From Hygrocybe punicea (Eukaryota; Basidiomycota; Agaricomycetes; Agaricales; Hygrophoraceae): 64,000 nucleotides of DNA. Both the position numbers and the translations under genes were made by a program. Below, piece by piece: positions 1 to 9,800 of this stretch. The notes under the pieces were generated by a model that was not told where the DNA came from, searched no databases, and saw only the letters and a program-made list of their open reading frames with translations. Location of the stretch: positions 5,627,820 through 5,691,819 of the forward strand of contig OY744466.1 of NCBI GenBank assembly GCA_963556145.1, given 5' to 3'. Each line of letters begins with the position of its first letter. The first letter of the stretch is position 1.

Positions 1-540
1 TGATGGGCAGCGGGGTGGGGCCATAGAGCATCGAACCAAGGCGTTGGGGGGTGGTCTTGGGCGTGAAAACGATGAATAACGGGGGGTCGAAAAAAGTTGA
101 CGTGGCCTGTCGCTTGGGTGCTGAGAAGGGTCGCGGGCGTGTTTTTGGATCAACGCGGGGCAACGCGGGGCCCTATTGGGTTGGACATGTGCACCGGGGT
201 AACTGGGTGTTGTACGGCCGTGAATGAAGAGAAGATGCGTGGCTGCGCGGCAGTGGGTGGTGAGGCCGTAAAGAATCGTCTCGCGAGAAAATCCAGCAAA
301 GAAAGGCAAAAGAGGAGAAAATCCCAAAAAAGAAAGGCATCAGTGAGTCGAAGACACTCTCATCACCACGATGGAGAGGTACCGAGGTACCTCTCCGGGG
401 GCTCACGCAGGACTCGAGGTGGAAGTCGACTGGATAGGATAGGAATGGGTCTGTCTACTACATCCGGAAGGCTACTAACTAGGTCAACCATGGGAACCCA
501 GTCACGTGACTGCCAGGTCCCACTACTCCACCGTAAAGAG
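1..540. other. GC-rich 5' edge, no gene supported
   Basis: This stretch has many GGGG runs and a perfect local inverted repeat around a KpnI-like GGTACC pair near 376-394 (GAGAGGTACC / GGTACCTCTC). Reading frames run through it, but none shows a recognisable domain. It may hold the promoter or 5' exons of the small gene that follows. Confidence 0.4.
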
Positions 541-1185
541 ATGGGGGAATTTATGAACACCCAGAGTGGCAAAATTAGCGAGAGTGTCACCCGGGCCATT
601 CGCGACTATCAACATTTCCTTCCCGAATCTGCTACCACACACCGTCGCCTCGCACTCCACTGCTTAACCACCAATCGCGGTAACGTCATCTGCATTTACC
701 ACCACATGACGAAGTCAGGAAAAATTTACGACGGCTCAAAGGACTCTAAATTCAAGGTCACCGGCATTTCCTTCCCTCGCAATCTCAAAGCAAAAGCGAA
801 GAGAGGTGCAGATCGCCGATCTGGATATCTCAGCTGTGGATGTCCTGAAGACGTTGCATTGCTCGATTTTTACTTCTGGAAAACGTGGACGGCCAGGAAT
901 GAGCAAGGGGATGTGGAAGGTCTTGGGGGTCAATGCATTGATCCATGCCTTCGTCTTTTTTTCAGCCAGTGCTTCACTACAAACACAATGCTCAAGATTG
1001 ACGATCTGTACACGAAAGGCAAGACCCCTGCTGAAGCAGAGCAGAAGAAGATCGAGACTCAGATAATGAGGTTGGCTAGCAGGCTCAAAGATTTGACGGG
1101 TACGTGATATTATTTACTTGATTGCCAGAGCTGATTCCATACATTAGGTACTGAGGATGAAGCCAGTGATGAAGATGTGTTGTAA
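541..1185 (+). CDS. Hypothetical two-exon protein with acidic tail
   Basis: I do not recognise the family. The frame is open from 97 and I take the ATG at 541 (MGEFMNTQSG...) because upstream residues look like translated GC-rich non-coding DNA; the start is uncertain. Exon 1 ends at 1099. An intron with donor GTACGT at 1100 and acceptor ATTAG at 1147 (48 nt) joins in frame to a short exon encoding an acidic tail (TEDEASDEDVL), with TAA at 1183-1185. The middle of the protein is basic (KAKAKRGADRR) and is followed by a C/W/F-rich stretch (SCGCPEDVALLDFYFWKTW). No signal peptide or membrane segment is visible. The clean in-frame intron is the main support that this is a real gene. Confidence 0.4.
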
Positions 1186-1275
1186 GGGTTTTTCGGGTTG
1201 TTATACTGTGATTTGAGTATGTATGTATGTATGAATAGTGGAGATATACCATTGCCCGAGTATGCTTGCCAAGTA

Positions 1276-2040
1276 TGGTTTAAAAATACCATCTCTAGCA
1301 AGTATGGTATTCTGGTACCATATTGGAAGGTCCTCATATGGTTTAAGAATACCATCTCTAGTAGGTATGGTTTTCTGATACCATATTGCAAGGTCCTGAT
1401 ATGGTTTCAGAATACCATCTCTAGTAGGTACGGTATTCTGGTACCATACTGCAAGGTCCTGATATGGTTTCAGAATACCATCTCTAGTAGGTATGGTATT
1501 CTGGTACCATACTGCAAGGTCCTGATATGGTTTCAGAATACCATCTCTAGTAGGTACGGTATTCTGATACCATATTGCAAGGTGCTCATATGGTTTAAAA
1601 ATACCATCTCTAGTAGGTATGGTATTCTGGTACCATATTGCAAGGTGCTCATATGGTTTAAAAATACCATCTCTAGTAGGTATGGTTTTCTGATACCATA
1701 TTGCAAGGTCCTGATATGGTTTCAGAATACCATCTCTAGTAGGTACGGTATTCTGGTACCATACTGCAAGGTCCTGATATGGTTTCAGAATACCATCTCT
1801 AGTAGGTACGGTATTCTGGTACCATACTGGAAGGTCCTGAGATGGTTTAAAAATACCATCTCTTGTAGGTATGGTATTCTGGTACCATATTGCAAGGTGC
1901 TCATATGGTTTAAAAATTCCATCTCTAGTAGGTATGGTATTCTGGTACCATATTGCAAGGTGCTCATATGGTTTAAAAATTCCATCTCTAGTAAGTATGG
2001 TATTCTGGAACCATATTAAAAGGTCCTGATATGGTTTGGA
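1276..2040. repeat. 63-bp minisatellite, about 12 units
   Basis: A tandem array of a 63-bp unit starts near 1276 and decays after about 2040, with a degenerate tail to about 2110. Each unit contains two quasi-palindromic blocks of the form ATGGT(n)ACCAT, for example ATGGTATTCTGGTACCAT. Because 63 is 21 codons, the array is open as 21-residue repeats on the plus strand (WFKNTISSRYGILVPYCKVLI-like periods, 1198-2019) and also open for long stretches on the minus strand. Units differ by a few substitutions (GTACGG/GTATGG, TTTCAG/TTTAAA). I regard it as non-coding satellite DNA, because the coding potential is symmetric and no flanking gene reads into it. Confidence 0.85.
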
Positions 2041-2128
2041 AATACCATCTCTAATGTATATGGTTTCACAGTACCATTCCTCATAGATATAGTATTTCTA
2101 AACCATAGTGCATTCTGAGCCTGACACT

Positions 2129-2763
2129 TATGACGCTCCACGTGCACTTTTATTATTTGCGCGATAGAGGCTGCGCGATCGCGCGAATTGGAACTGCGCG
2201 GTTTCACAAAGTACACGGACTTTGTTTTTTTGGCATTGCTGTGCGTCTGTGGGGCCATTTGGGGTGAATAGTACATTTAATTTATTTCTACCTGTATACT
2301 TAGAGTGTTTTAGTCAACTATTAGCTATATTTCAGCAAGCTTTGTGGGCACAAAGCAGCCTCGGTGAGCATGACCGCTAATTTTGGATTTCCTATTTTGG
2401 GCAAGCTTCGTGATGTAGAGATTTGATTGCACGATCCGATCATTGGCCAGGCCATCACGATGACAACTCATATCAAATTTGATATCACATGATTGTTGCA
2501 ACCAAAACAGGCAGCTTGTTGATTTCTTGCTCGGAGTTAGAGTCTGCTTCGTATTGCACAAAGCTTGCTGGAATATAGCTAATAGTTGACTAAAACACTC
2601 TAAGAAATAAATTAAATGTACTATTCTCCCCAAATGGCCCCACAGACGCACAGCAATGCCAAAAAAACAAAGTCTGTGTACCTTGTGAAACCGCGCGGTT
2701 CCAATTCGCGCGATCGCGCAGCCTCTATCGCGCAAATAATAAAAGTGCACGTGGAACGTCATA
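2129..2763. mobile_element. Foldback element with about 210-bp inverted arms
   Basis: Left arm about 2129-2348 and right arm about 2555-2763 are near-perfect reverse complements over more than 200 bp; both carry the palindromic GCGCGATCGCGC core and the CCACGTGCAC outer block. The spacer of about 205 bp has no reading frame of note. The outer ends pair as TATGACGYTCCACGTGCAC. I could not fix a target duplication. Apparent ORFs in it (152 aa minus, 86 aa, 66 aa) are the same arm sequence read in different frames. This is a MITE or foldback transposon without coding capacity. Confidence 0.75.
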
Positions 2764-3232
2764 GACACTGTGGAATGTGGCATGTGACCTTAACTGAAAA
2801 CCGTATACAAGCTTAGGTGGCAAAACGTATATGATTTTCTTAGAAAACCTGTATGCGCTTGTTACAGCGGGGCATGTGAGCCTTGCCCCAAGGTCATTGA
2901 CACTTCGGCGATCACCGATCATGCTTACGAGAAAAATCGACGTCGCCTCTAGAACGTGCAACCCACCTAAGGTCGGCCAGCCAGACAACGCGACAGCAAT
3001 GACCAGCGAACTTGGCATGGCAATGGGATAATGAGATGGGTTTCACAGCCAGGGCCCGGAATACATCCCGTTACACCTGTCCTAACATTTGCTTGGACTG
3101 ATGATGCATGATGGTTGCTAAGAACACCCCAAGTCTAGGACTGACGTGCATTGATCCAAGTCCGAAAACACAGGAACACTTCACACATTTCCAGGTGCTT
3201 TGCTTTGCCAGGCGACCACAGAGCACCTTCGC
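2764..3232. other. Intergenic, upstream of the EF-Tu-repeat gene
   Basis: No gene or repeat is recognised here. The 3' part presumably contains the upstream regulatory region of the gene beginning at 3345. A pyrimidine-rich run (CCCCCCCCCATTTTTCACC) lies just downstream, at about 3279-3297, between the TATA box and the start codon. Confidence 0.4.
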
Positions 3233-3240
3233 ATATAAAA
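3233..3240 (+). promoter_or_regulatory. TATA box of the EF-Tu-repeat gene
   Basis: The sequence ATATAAAA lies 105 bp upstream of the proposed ATG at 3345. It is followed by a pyrimidine-rich stretch, a usual fungal core-promoter arrangement that would place transcription start at roughly 3265-3275. Confidence 0.55.
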
Positions 3241-3344
3241 ATGATCACCACTACAGAGTTTCCCCAGCTGCGCTCACCCCCCCCCCATTTTTCACCAACC
3301 TTTCGAAGCTGGTTTTCTTCCATTGGTGGTTTCTGCTCCTCGAC

Positions 3345-4503
3345 ATGCTTCAAGTAGCCTGCACTATTCTTCTGACCCTCGCCACACTCTCCGCCGCTGC
3401 TCCAAGCGCCGTACGAGGATCGGCAACCAAGGCACGTTGGTCTGTTCTTTTCATTCGTCCATTGCCCTGTTAGCGTGGTTCATATGTTTTCTCACTTCTT
3501 CCCTCAGGGCGGACGCTCACAGTGGACAGCCCCGTCGTGACGTTATTCAATACGCTCGCAATCTCCCCAACCATTTTCGTGATAAGGCTTACGGCGACAT
3601 GGACAATGCCCCGGAAGAAAAGGAACGTGGTATAACAATTTCCCACCACAAGCACCGCCGCGATGAGGATGCGGGACATGGCCTCCAGAAGAGGACGAAG
3701 TTCGTCGGTGAGCTGTCTTCTCGTTCCCCCAGAGACACATGGCACTCATTATTGGCACCAGATCACGGAAAGACAATTCTGACGTCTCCAATAATCAAAG
3801 TCCCCTCCTCTCCCGGATCACTCACTTATTACGATCAAATCGACAATGCCCCGGAAGAAAAGGAACGTGGTATCACGATTTCCCACCACAAGCACCGCCG
3901 CAGTGAGGATGCGAGACAACGCCTCCACAGGAGGATGAAGTCCAAGTCCACTCCCAAACCTTCTGTAGGGACCACCGGTAAGTTGCCTCCCCGTTCCCCC
4001 AGAGATACTCACCATTGGCACCAGGCCACATAGATCACGGAAAGACGTCTCTCACGTCTTCGATAACCAAAGTCATCAATTCTCCCCGAAAACCCTCTTA
4101 TTACGATCAAATCGACAATGCCCCAGAAGAAAAGGAACGTGGTATCAAGATTTCCCACCACAAGCACCGCCGCAGTGAGGATGCGGGACCACGCCTCCAC
4201 AGGAGGACGGAGCCCAAGTCCACTCCCAAACCTTCTGTAAGAACTATAGGCACCATCGGTAAGCTGTCTTCTCGTTTTCCCAGAGACACATGGTACTCAC
4301 CATTGGTACCAGGCCACGTAGATCACGGAAAGACAACTCTGTCGTCTTCCATAACTAAAGTCTTATCCTTTAAATCCTTTAAATCACACATTACTCACGA
4401 TAAAATCGACAAAGCCCCAGAAGAAAAGAAACATGGTATAACGATAACGACTTCCCACCACGAGCACCCGCGCCGCCGCAGCGGACCCGACACCCTCCAT
4501 TGA
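3345..4503 (+). CDS. Signal-peptide protein built of repeated EF-Tu G1/G2 segments
   Basis: Proposed exons are 3345-3439, 3508-3707, 3762-3977, 4025-4258 and 4313-4503 (about 311 aa). The start was chosen because it opens a typical N-terminal hydrophobic leader ([19 protein letters not shown]). After splicing, each repeat rebuilds the start of a translation elongation factor Tu G domain: G1/P-loop [13 protein letters not shown] (best in unit 4), then SSITKVL, then the switch-I segment [17 protein letters not shown]. Repeats are joined by basic His/Arg linkers ([15 protein letters not shown]). No downstream EF-Tu parts (DCPGH, NKxD, domains 2 and 3) are present, so translation-factor activity is not expected. 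Removing the introns at 3708, 3978 and 4259 fixes all frame breaks and restores the EF-Tu motif, which strongly supports the model. The first exon junction (donor GTCTGT) is the weakest. Location is inferred as secretory; a mitochondrial leader is the alternative. Function unknown. Confidence 0.65.
3584..4503 (+). repeat. Tandem exon-intron repeat (EF-Tu G1/G2 unit), four copies
   Basis: Units run approximately 3584-3761 (G2 half only), 3762-4024, 4025-4312 and 4313-4503. Each full unit is about 265-290 bp and contains G1 exon sequence, the CCGGAAGAAAAGGAACG-type G2 block, a basic linker and then a 47-54 nt intron beginning GTRAGY and ending CACCAG or TACCAG. The three internal introns are near identical, so intron and exon were duplicated together. 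Confidence 0.75.
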
Positions 4504-4689
4504 GAAGCAGCATAAGAATATCTCAAAGCACTACGATCAGCCCCAATAGCGATTCAGGGTAATACTTGCGGTCGGGCATATTAGAGAGCGGACAAGTATG
4601 GCTCGTCTGTGCAGGACGTTGTAGATTAGATTGGAAAAAAACACACAGAGTTGCGATAATGCATGACCTTCAAGTTCGTCCTTGGCACA

Positions 4690-5880
4690 TTCCCCACTTG
4701 CTAGGTGAAAAAGTTCCTGAGCGTAAGTGCTGGAAGTCGGCTTTCCATTATGATCACCGACGTCAAGCAGGACGCCACCGAGATATGTCACGGTCGATCA
4801 CAACATCATCTTACCTAAAATCCCTCCACCTCGCGTTGACGGCATACCCCGAAGCACAGCAAAAAGCCCACAACGAAATTGACCGCGTTGTCGGCATTGA
4901 TAGGTTACCAAAGCTTGAGGATATCGACAAGCTCCCATATGTGCGAGCCATCATTAGAGAAGTGCGTGCAGAAAATCCTCTCTTCTTATCAATTGAAGTT
5001 GATCTGCCCTAAACGCAAGACTCAACGATGGAGACCTGCAGCTCCTCTCAGCCTTCCTCACGCCGCCACGGACGACGCTCATGTGAGTGTCGAAAGCCGG
5101 AAACACACTATTGGACTGTCTGACGGCAATGATGCAGTATCGTGGATATACGGTGCCTCGTGGCGCAACCATCTTGCTCAACGTCTGTATGTACCCATGA
5201 ATTTCTTGTTGGGCCACTCCCTTATGTTCGCTTCAAGGGGCAATTACTCACGACGAGACAATATACGAGCGACAATATACGAGCGACCCAACGAGTTCTG
5301 GCCAGATCGTTACATCCTCACCGAATTTGGAACTAGAGAAGATGTCGACACGAGCGACTTCAGACACACGTTGCCATATGGAAGCGGCAAGGTATGATCT
5401 ATCTCTCAGTATTTCCGGAATGCGATCTCATAATTATTATTCGCCAGCGGATCTGTCCCGGAATTCATCTCGCTGCAAATTCTGTGGTAGGCTAATATCG
5501 AATGCTGTGGAAGATCTCTTTTTGTACTGAACGCCAAATTTGTTCCTATAGGAATTTAACACGATGATGCTCATATGGGCTTTCGATTTCTTGAAAGCGA
5601 TTGACCCTACGACGAAACAAACGGATCGAAATAGATACGTCAAACTACACGGAGGTAAATTTATTTATCACAAATCGGTGGTAAATCGGCTCACCCCCAT
5701 CGCCAGGGTCTCTTCACCGCGCCGAACAAATTCCCTTGCGATATCAAGCCCCGAAGCAATCAGCACTCCTCGAGCACGCACTGCGGGACGCTGCGCCAAC
5801 ATATGAGCGGTTCGAAACAGAGCTTGAGTCGGATGATGCCAAATACGTGGCGTCTCTTGTTTGTGAGGTTTTAAGCATGG
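4690..5880 (+). pseudogene. Cytochrome P450, 5'-truncated (copy A)
   Basis: The C-terminal half of a fungal cytochrome P450 haem monooxygenase. Recognisable pieces in order: helix J/K region (YPEAQQKAHNEID, then LPKLEDIDKLPYVRAIIREV, about 4847-4967); the YRGYTVPRGATILLNV strand in another frame near 5135-5190; ERPNEFWPDRY with DTSDFRHTLPYGSGK (5278-5391); a 56-nt intron at 5392-5447; the haem-ligand motif RICPGIHLAANSV (5448-5486); an intron 5487-5551; NTMMLIWAFDF; and a last exon ending GLFTAPNKFPCDIKPRS and a stop near 5877. The haem Cys is intact. The I-helix oxygen-activation motif is not recognisable and the N-terminal half is absent, with frame breaks before 5270, so the gene is dead although its 3' exons look sound. 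Confidence 0.75.
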
Positions 5881-6554
5881 GATTAGCCCATCGCTGGCGC
5901 CGGCGAATGTATTCGGGATTTAGTTGGTATCTATAATAGATAGTTCCATCTGTCTTGATCCTGGATCATCATGTCGTGATGTTTTTCCGAACCCCGTAAT
6001 CGCTCAGAGTACAGATGGCAAATGAGCTCGGCTTTAGCCTTATAAGGAATAATAACACATGACTCGGAAATTTGCGAAGCTCGCAGTATAAATAGAAACT
6101 GACTTCCAGCTATGTTAAAAATGATTGACCAATTCCCACCCGACAATTTTAGTTGGCACAACCATATTTACTAGTACAGCAGTTCTCATTTGCGAGTTCA
6201 AGTTCATTGATTATTATGACACTGTGGAGCTCGTTCATGTATATATGAGTGAGGCAACTGGGTGGTTGCATTAGAACTAACACCCCCATTCCATGATGTA
6301 CAGTGAAGACAACTTTGGCAATCTTGCTCCCGCCAGGCCAGGTAGTATGGCAGCCTATCTCCTTGGTCTAGGCCCCATGCTGCCTGTCACAGTGAAAGTC
6401 ACTGAAAGACATCTGAATGATAAGATCCTTTTGCTCTTTGGGAATATGCCAGCGGTTGCCCATGGCATTATGGTTTTGGAGATTGCGCCAGAATCAGACA
6501 GTGTTGGGACACAAGAAATGTGGAGCCTTACATATTGGGACCTCATGTTTTTGG
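5254..6554. repeat. Segmental duplication, copy A
   Basis: This 1.3-kb block is repeated downstream at 7518-10678. It starts at the shared CGAGACAATATACGAGCG motif (which is itself doubled in both copies) and ends at CCTCATGTTTTTG. It spans the P450 3' exons, an intergenic part and the start of an unknown gene. It lacks the two insertions present in copy B, and so serves as the empty site for both. Confidence 0.85.
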
Positions 6555-6556
6555 GG
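6293..6556 (+). pseudogene. Unknown gene fragment (copy A)
   Basis: Encodes MMYSEDNFGNLAP... through GNMPAVAHGIMVLEI, homologous to the frame at 10430-10690. Relative to copy B it lacks one A in the GTTGGGACACAAGAAATG stretch, which shifts the frame (QEMWSLTYW instead of QENVEPYIL), and the duplication ends just after, so this copy is truncated. The family is not recognised. Confidence 0.5.
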
Positions 6557-6763
6557 AATGTGCTCTATTGTTTTTAAAATAGCTGTCATTATGTCTTCTG
6601 CCTCTCTTTCTTTAGGGGCAGTGGTGGGTCCTGACTATACCAGCATCCTTCTCTATTGCACTGTGTCTCCTTTGCTCCCTTGGCCCCAGTGCTGGGGTAC
6701 AGCACAGACTCTTTGATGGCCACACATGTGCAACAAGATGGGGTTGCAGCAATTTGTGCACCT

Positions 6764-6895
6764 AGTGAATGGCATGGGTATGGGTCAACCCATGGGTTAT
6801 GCCGCAGGTTTAGCCACAGGTTCGGGTCCGGGTCACACTTTTGTGACCTGCGGCTGTACCTGTACCCACGACAGGTTACCCATGACTTTTAAGTC
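6764..6895. repeat. Imperfect palindrome of CATGGGT/ACAGGT motifs
   Basis: Two arms rich in CCATGGGTT, GCCGCAGGT and CACAGGT motifs face each other around a perfect hairpin GGTCACACTTTTGTGACC (stem 7 bp). Total span is about 130 bp. It looks like a small foldback or MITE remnant; target duplication not determined. Confidence 0.45.
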
Positions 6896-6899
6896 ATGT

Positions 6900-7385
6900 G
6901 GTTGACACGAGCTTCAATGCGTCGCTCAACCATCACCAGCAGAGACCAGGCGATGCCTGGTCTCTGCCCCAGGTAAGTTTCTCATTCTTATTGAGTTTTT
7001 TATATTATTCTAATGAATCTTACACGTAAAATATAACTACGCGAATCAAAACAAGGACAAAAATGAGGACAAAAATGAGGATGGCAGCAGGTGAACAACA
7101 ATGGCAACAGCAACAACAACGGCGACAATGATAATGACCATTATATATGGTGTTTTGTAAAAGAGTTAGGCTAAGACTAGCGTTGGGCTTGTGAGAAATG
7201 GAAAATGTCACCCACTACGTGTACGTTTTTTGCCCTGTGAACGATGTGCTGAACACTGGTTGAAACATGTGCGCCGGTCAAGTAAGCTCGACTCACAGGG
7301 CATATATCATATGATCTGCAGTCATGTATACTTATAACATGATCCCAACATATATGATGAGTAACCGGTTGCTTAACCTAAAGCA
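6900..7385. other. Intergenic with small inverted repeats
   Basis: No gene seen. It contains CAA/ACAATG low-complexity sequence at 7090-7135 and a perfect 10-bp inverted repeat TGCCCTGTGA (7231-7240) / TCACAGGGCA (7293-7302), possibly the ends of a tiny foldback. Confidence 0.4.
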
Positions 7386-7499
7386 CAAGTCCGTGGGTCG
7401 AGCATGCTCGACCCGCGGCACATGTAGATGTATGTTCATCGACGGGTACCATCTCACGTACATGTGCCGCGGGTCGAGCATGCTCGACCCGCGGACTTG
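7386..7499. mobile_element. 114-bp foldback with duplicated 20-bp palindrome
   Basis: Outer ends CAAGTCCG / CGGACTTG face each other. Each arm contains the perfect 20-bp palindrome GGGTCGAGCATGCTCGACCC (7395-7414 and 7471-7490) followed by CGCGGCACATGT / ACATGTGCCGCG. The whole is an inverted repeat whose arms are themselves palindromes. It ends 18 bp before the start of duplication copy B, so it may be linked to the breakpoint. Confidence 0.6.
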
Positions 7500-7517
7500 C
7501 AGCCTTACGAGAGTATT

Positions 7518-9800
7518 CGAGACAATATACGAGCGACAATATACGAGCGACCCAACGAGTTCTGGCCAGATCGTTACATCCTCACCGAATTTGGAACTAG
7601 AGAAGGTGTCGACACGAGCGACTTCAGACACACGTTGCCATATGGCAGCGGCAAGGTATGATCTAACTCCCAGTATTCCCGGAATGCGATCTCATAATTA
7701 TTATTCGCCAGCGGATCTGTCCCGGAATGCATCTCGCTGCAAATTCTGTGGTAGGCTCATATCGAATGCTGTGGAAGATCTGTCTTTTTTTTACTGAACG
7801 CCAAATTTGCTCTGATAGGAATTTAACACGATGATGCTCATCTGGGCTTTCGATTTCTTTGAAAGCGATTGACCCTACGACGAAACAAACGGATCGAAAT
7901 AGATACGTCAAACTACACGGATGTTACGGATCGCTTCTGCAGCGGGCTCCGGCAACAATCAACTTAACTAAGAGGGGGGTTTCCAGGGGAGAAGACAGCA
8001 GTTTTCATTGTTGCTTATAGCTAAGACAACACTGCTAACAGGGGGGGTCAAGGTCTAGTGTCATTGCGAGCCGTGGGGGTTACTCAAAACAAGATGAGTC
8101 TGCCCCAAGAACCAGACTAAACGTAAAGAAAGGAAAAGAAGAAAAAGTCCGAACCAACAACAAGAACAGTATATATAGTGACTGGTCTTGAGGGGAGGTA
8201 AATAGAAATACAACCATGAAGCCATAATATGTCCAACTCTACCATGTATTCACCATGAGGCGTACATGAGGCGTCCTCATGTCGATGTTCTCGCGATCCA
8301 ACTGGAGGCCCGGGTGTCGTTGAGGATAGAAGAGGTCCGGATGACTCGGATGATTTGTCATCGGATCATGTGACATGCAGAATTGCCAATTTGGGGTCTA
8401 CACTTGCTGTAACGGGCAAGTGTGCAGTTTGGCAAGTGCATTGCACGGTCGGGTCGAAGATGGGTATCGTCCAGTGTGGGGTTGGTGATGAGAGTGTCTT
8501 GAGGTAGCGTGGATATAGTGGCAAGGTTGGTATGAAAGAAAATGAAGGAATGTATAGAGGAAAAAACCAACTAGGACAATGGGCTAGTCGAGGTCAGACA
8601 TGTGAACAGCATAAGCTGTACCGGATGATGATGTCTGTGTCAATGACGTATCGAGGGGCGGTGTCTTGTCCTGTGTGTGGAACAATGTGGTCCACCTGAT
8701 GTCGGTATTTGTCCAAGAAAGGGTATCATTGTAAACGAGTGTGGGAGGTATCAAGATTATGGATGGAAAAGGATAAATGAACGTGGGTCCAGGTTTCGAG
8801 TCATGGCATGAGTGACAAGCTGTGGGAACAAGTCGTCGGGTACTGCATTGAAGCGGTGTCGTGCGAACAATATACGATAGGGGTTGGTTCACTGTTTGGG
8901 AAGTCGTATGGTCTATGGTCGAAGTCCAAAAGAGTATGCTCCGGCGATGGTCGGATTAGAGAGAACAGTGAAATGTCTCGTGATTGGGGATTGTTCAGAG
9001 TTCGCATGCAGGTGAGGAATGTTGTCGGATCGTCAGGGAGGATAATGGTGGGCACAGGGTACGAATATGGCAACCAAATATCCGGGAATGGCAATTGTCA
9101 ATTACGTGTCGATATATTGTCGAGGTGGAAGTCAGAAGTATCAATGGTGGAAGGGTTTCGGTGCCGATGCCAAAGATAGATCATAACAAGGTAGAAACTG
9201 ATCAGGAAGGTGATGGCAATGCTGCCAATAACAATTACGGTAATGAGCTGTGTCGGGAGTACAGCCATTGTGAATCGGTTTGTCGTGGGATGAAGTCAAC
9301 AATATGTCAGGGCGAGGGAAAAGACAATAGCGATGATGTCCGTCGGCAAGGAGACTATTCGGGTACAGCAAGGTAACGTGGGGATGTGTCCATGGTCGGT
9401 CTGGATTGTTCTAGAAGAAGAAAGGATGAAAAGAGAACAAGAACAAGAATAAACAATGATGTCCAAAAGAAGACAAAAGGTAAAGGGGAACGAAAAAGGA
9501 AGGTATGGTAAAGTGGAATCGTCATCGTGGGTAGCAGAGTCGGAATCGGAGTTGCGGAGTTGAAAAATGTAACAACGGAGGTAAATTAATTTATCACAAA
9601 TCGGTGGTAAATCGGCTCCGATCGCCAGGGTCTCTTCACCGCGCCGAACAAATTCCCTTGCGATATCAAGCCCCGAAGCAATCAGCACTCCTCGAGCACG
9701 CACTGCGGGACGCTGCGCCAACATATGAGCGGTTCGAAACAGAGCTTGAGTCGGATGATGCCAAATACGTGGCGTCTCTTGTTTGAGACGTTTTAAGCAT
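7518..9800 (+). pseudogene. Cytochrome P450 3' exons (copy B), split by a solo LTR
   Basis: Same exons as copy A: ERPNEFWPDRY, DTSDFRHTLPYGSGK, intron, RICPGMHLAANSV, intron, NTMMLIWAFDF. An extra T in the TTTGATTTCTTTGAAAG stretch near 7855 shifts the frame (FFESD-stop instead of FLKAID). The gene is then interrupted at 7922-9574 by an LTR element and resumes at 9580 with the last intron and the CDIKPRS exon. Clearly non-functional. Confidence 0.75.
7922..9574. mobile_element. Solo LTR (1,653 bp), TSD ACGGA
   Basis: Begins TGTTAC and ends GTAACA (perfect 6-bp inverted ends, TG...CA), flanked by the 5-bp direct repeat ACGGA at 7917-7921 and 9575-9579. Copy A of the duplication (5640-5660) has a single ACGGA and no insertion, so the boundaries are exact. 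No internal terminal repeats or retroviral domains are visible; ORFs inside (102 aa minus, 142 aa minus, 130 aa plus) show no domain. A TATA-like TATATATA lies near 8170. Long for a fungal LTR; a non-autonomous TG...CA element is the alternative. Confidence 0.8.

Noticed and set aside
1198..2019. 273-aa plus-strand frame across the minisatellite as a repeat protein gene
   Set aside because: Coding potential is equal on both strands, the unit is palindromic, and no promoter, signal or flanking exon supports translation.
2325..2783. 152-aa minus-strand frame
   Set aside because: It is the inverted-repeat arm of the foldback element read through; the same residues appear in reverse-oriented frames of the other arm.
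4015..4503. Separate second gene starting at the ATG at 4015 with an EF-Tu P-loop
   Set aside because: That ATG lies inside the predicted intron 3978-4024; splicing joins it to the upstream exons in one frame.
3233..4503. Functional EF-Tu translation factor
   Set aside because: Only the G1 and G2 segments are present, repeated; G3 (DCPGH), G4 (NKxD) and domains 2 and 3 are absent.
8801..9724. ORFs inside the 1,653-bp LTR element as genes
   Set aside because: No domain, overlapping frames on both strands, and the element is delimited as a TG...CA insertion.
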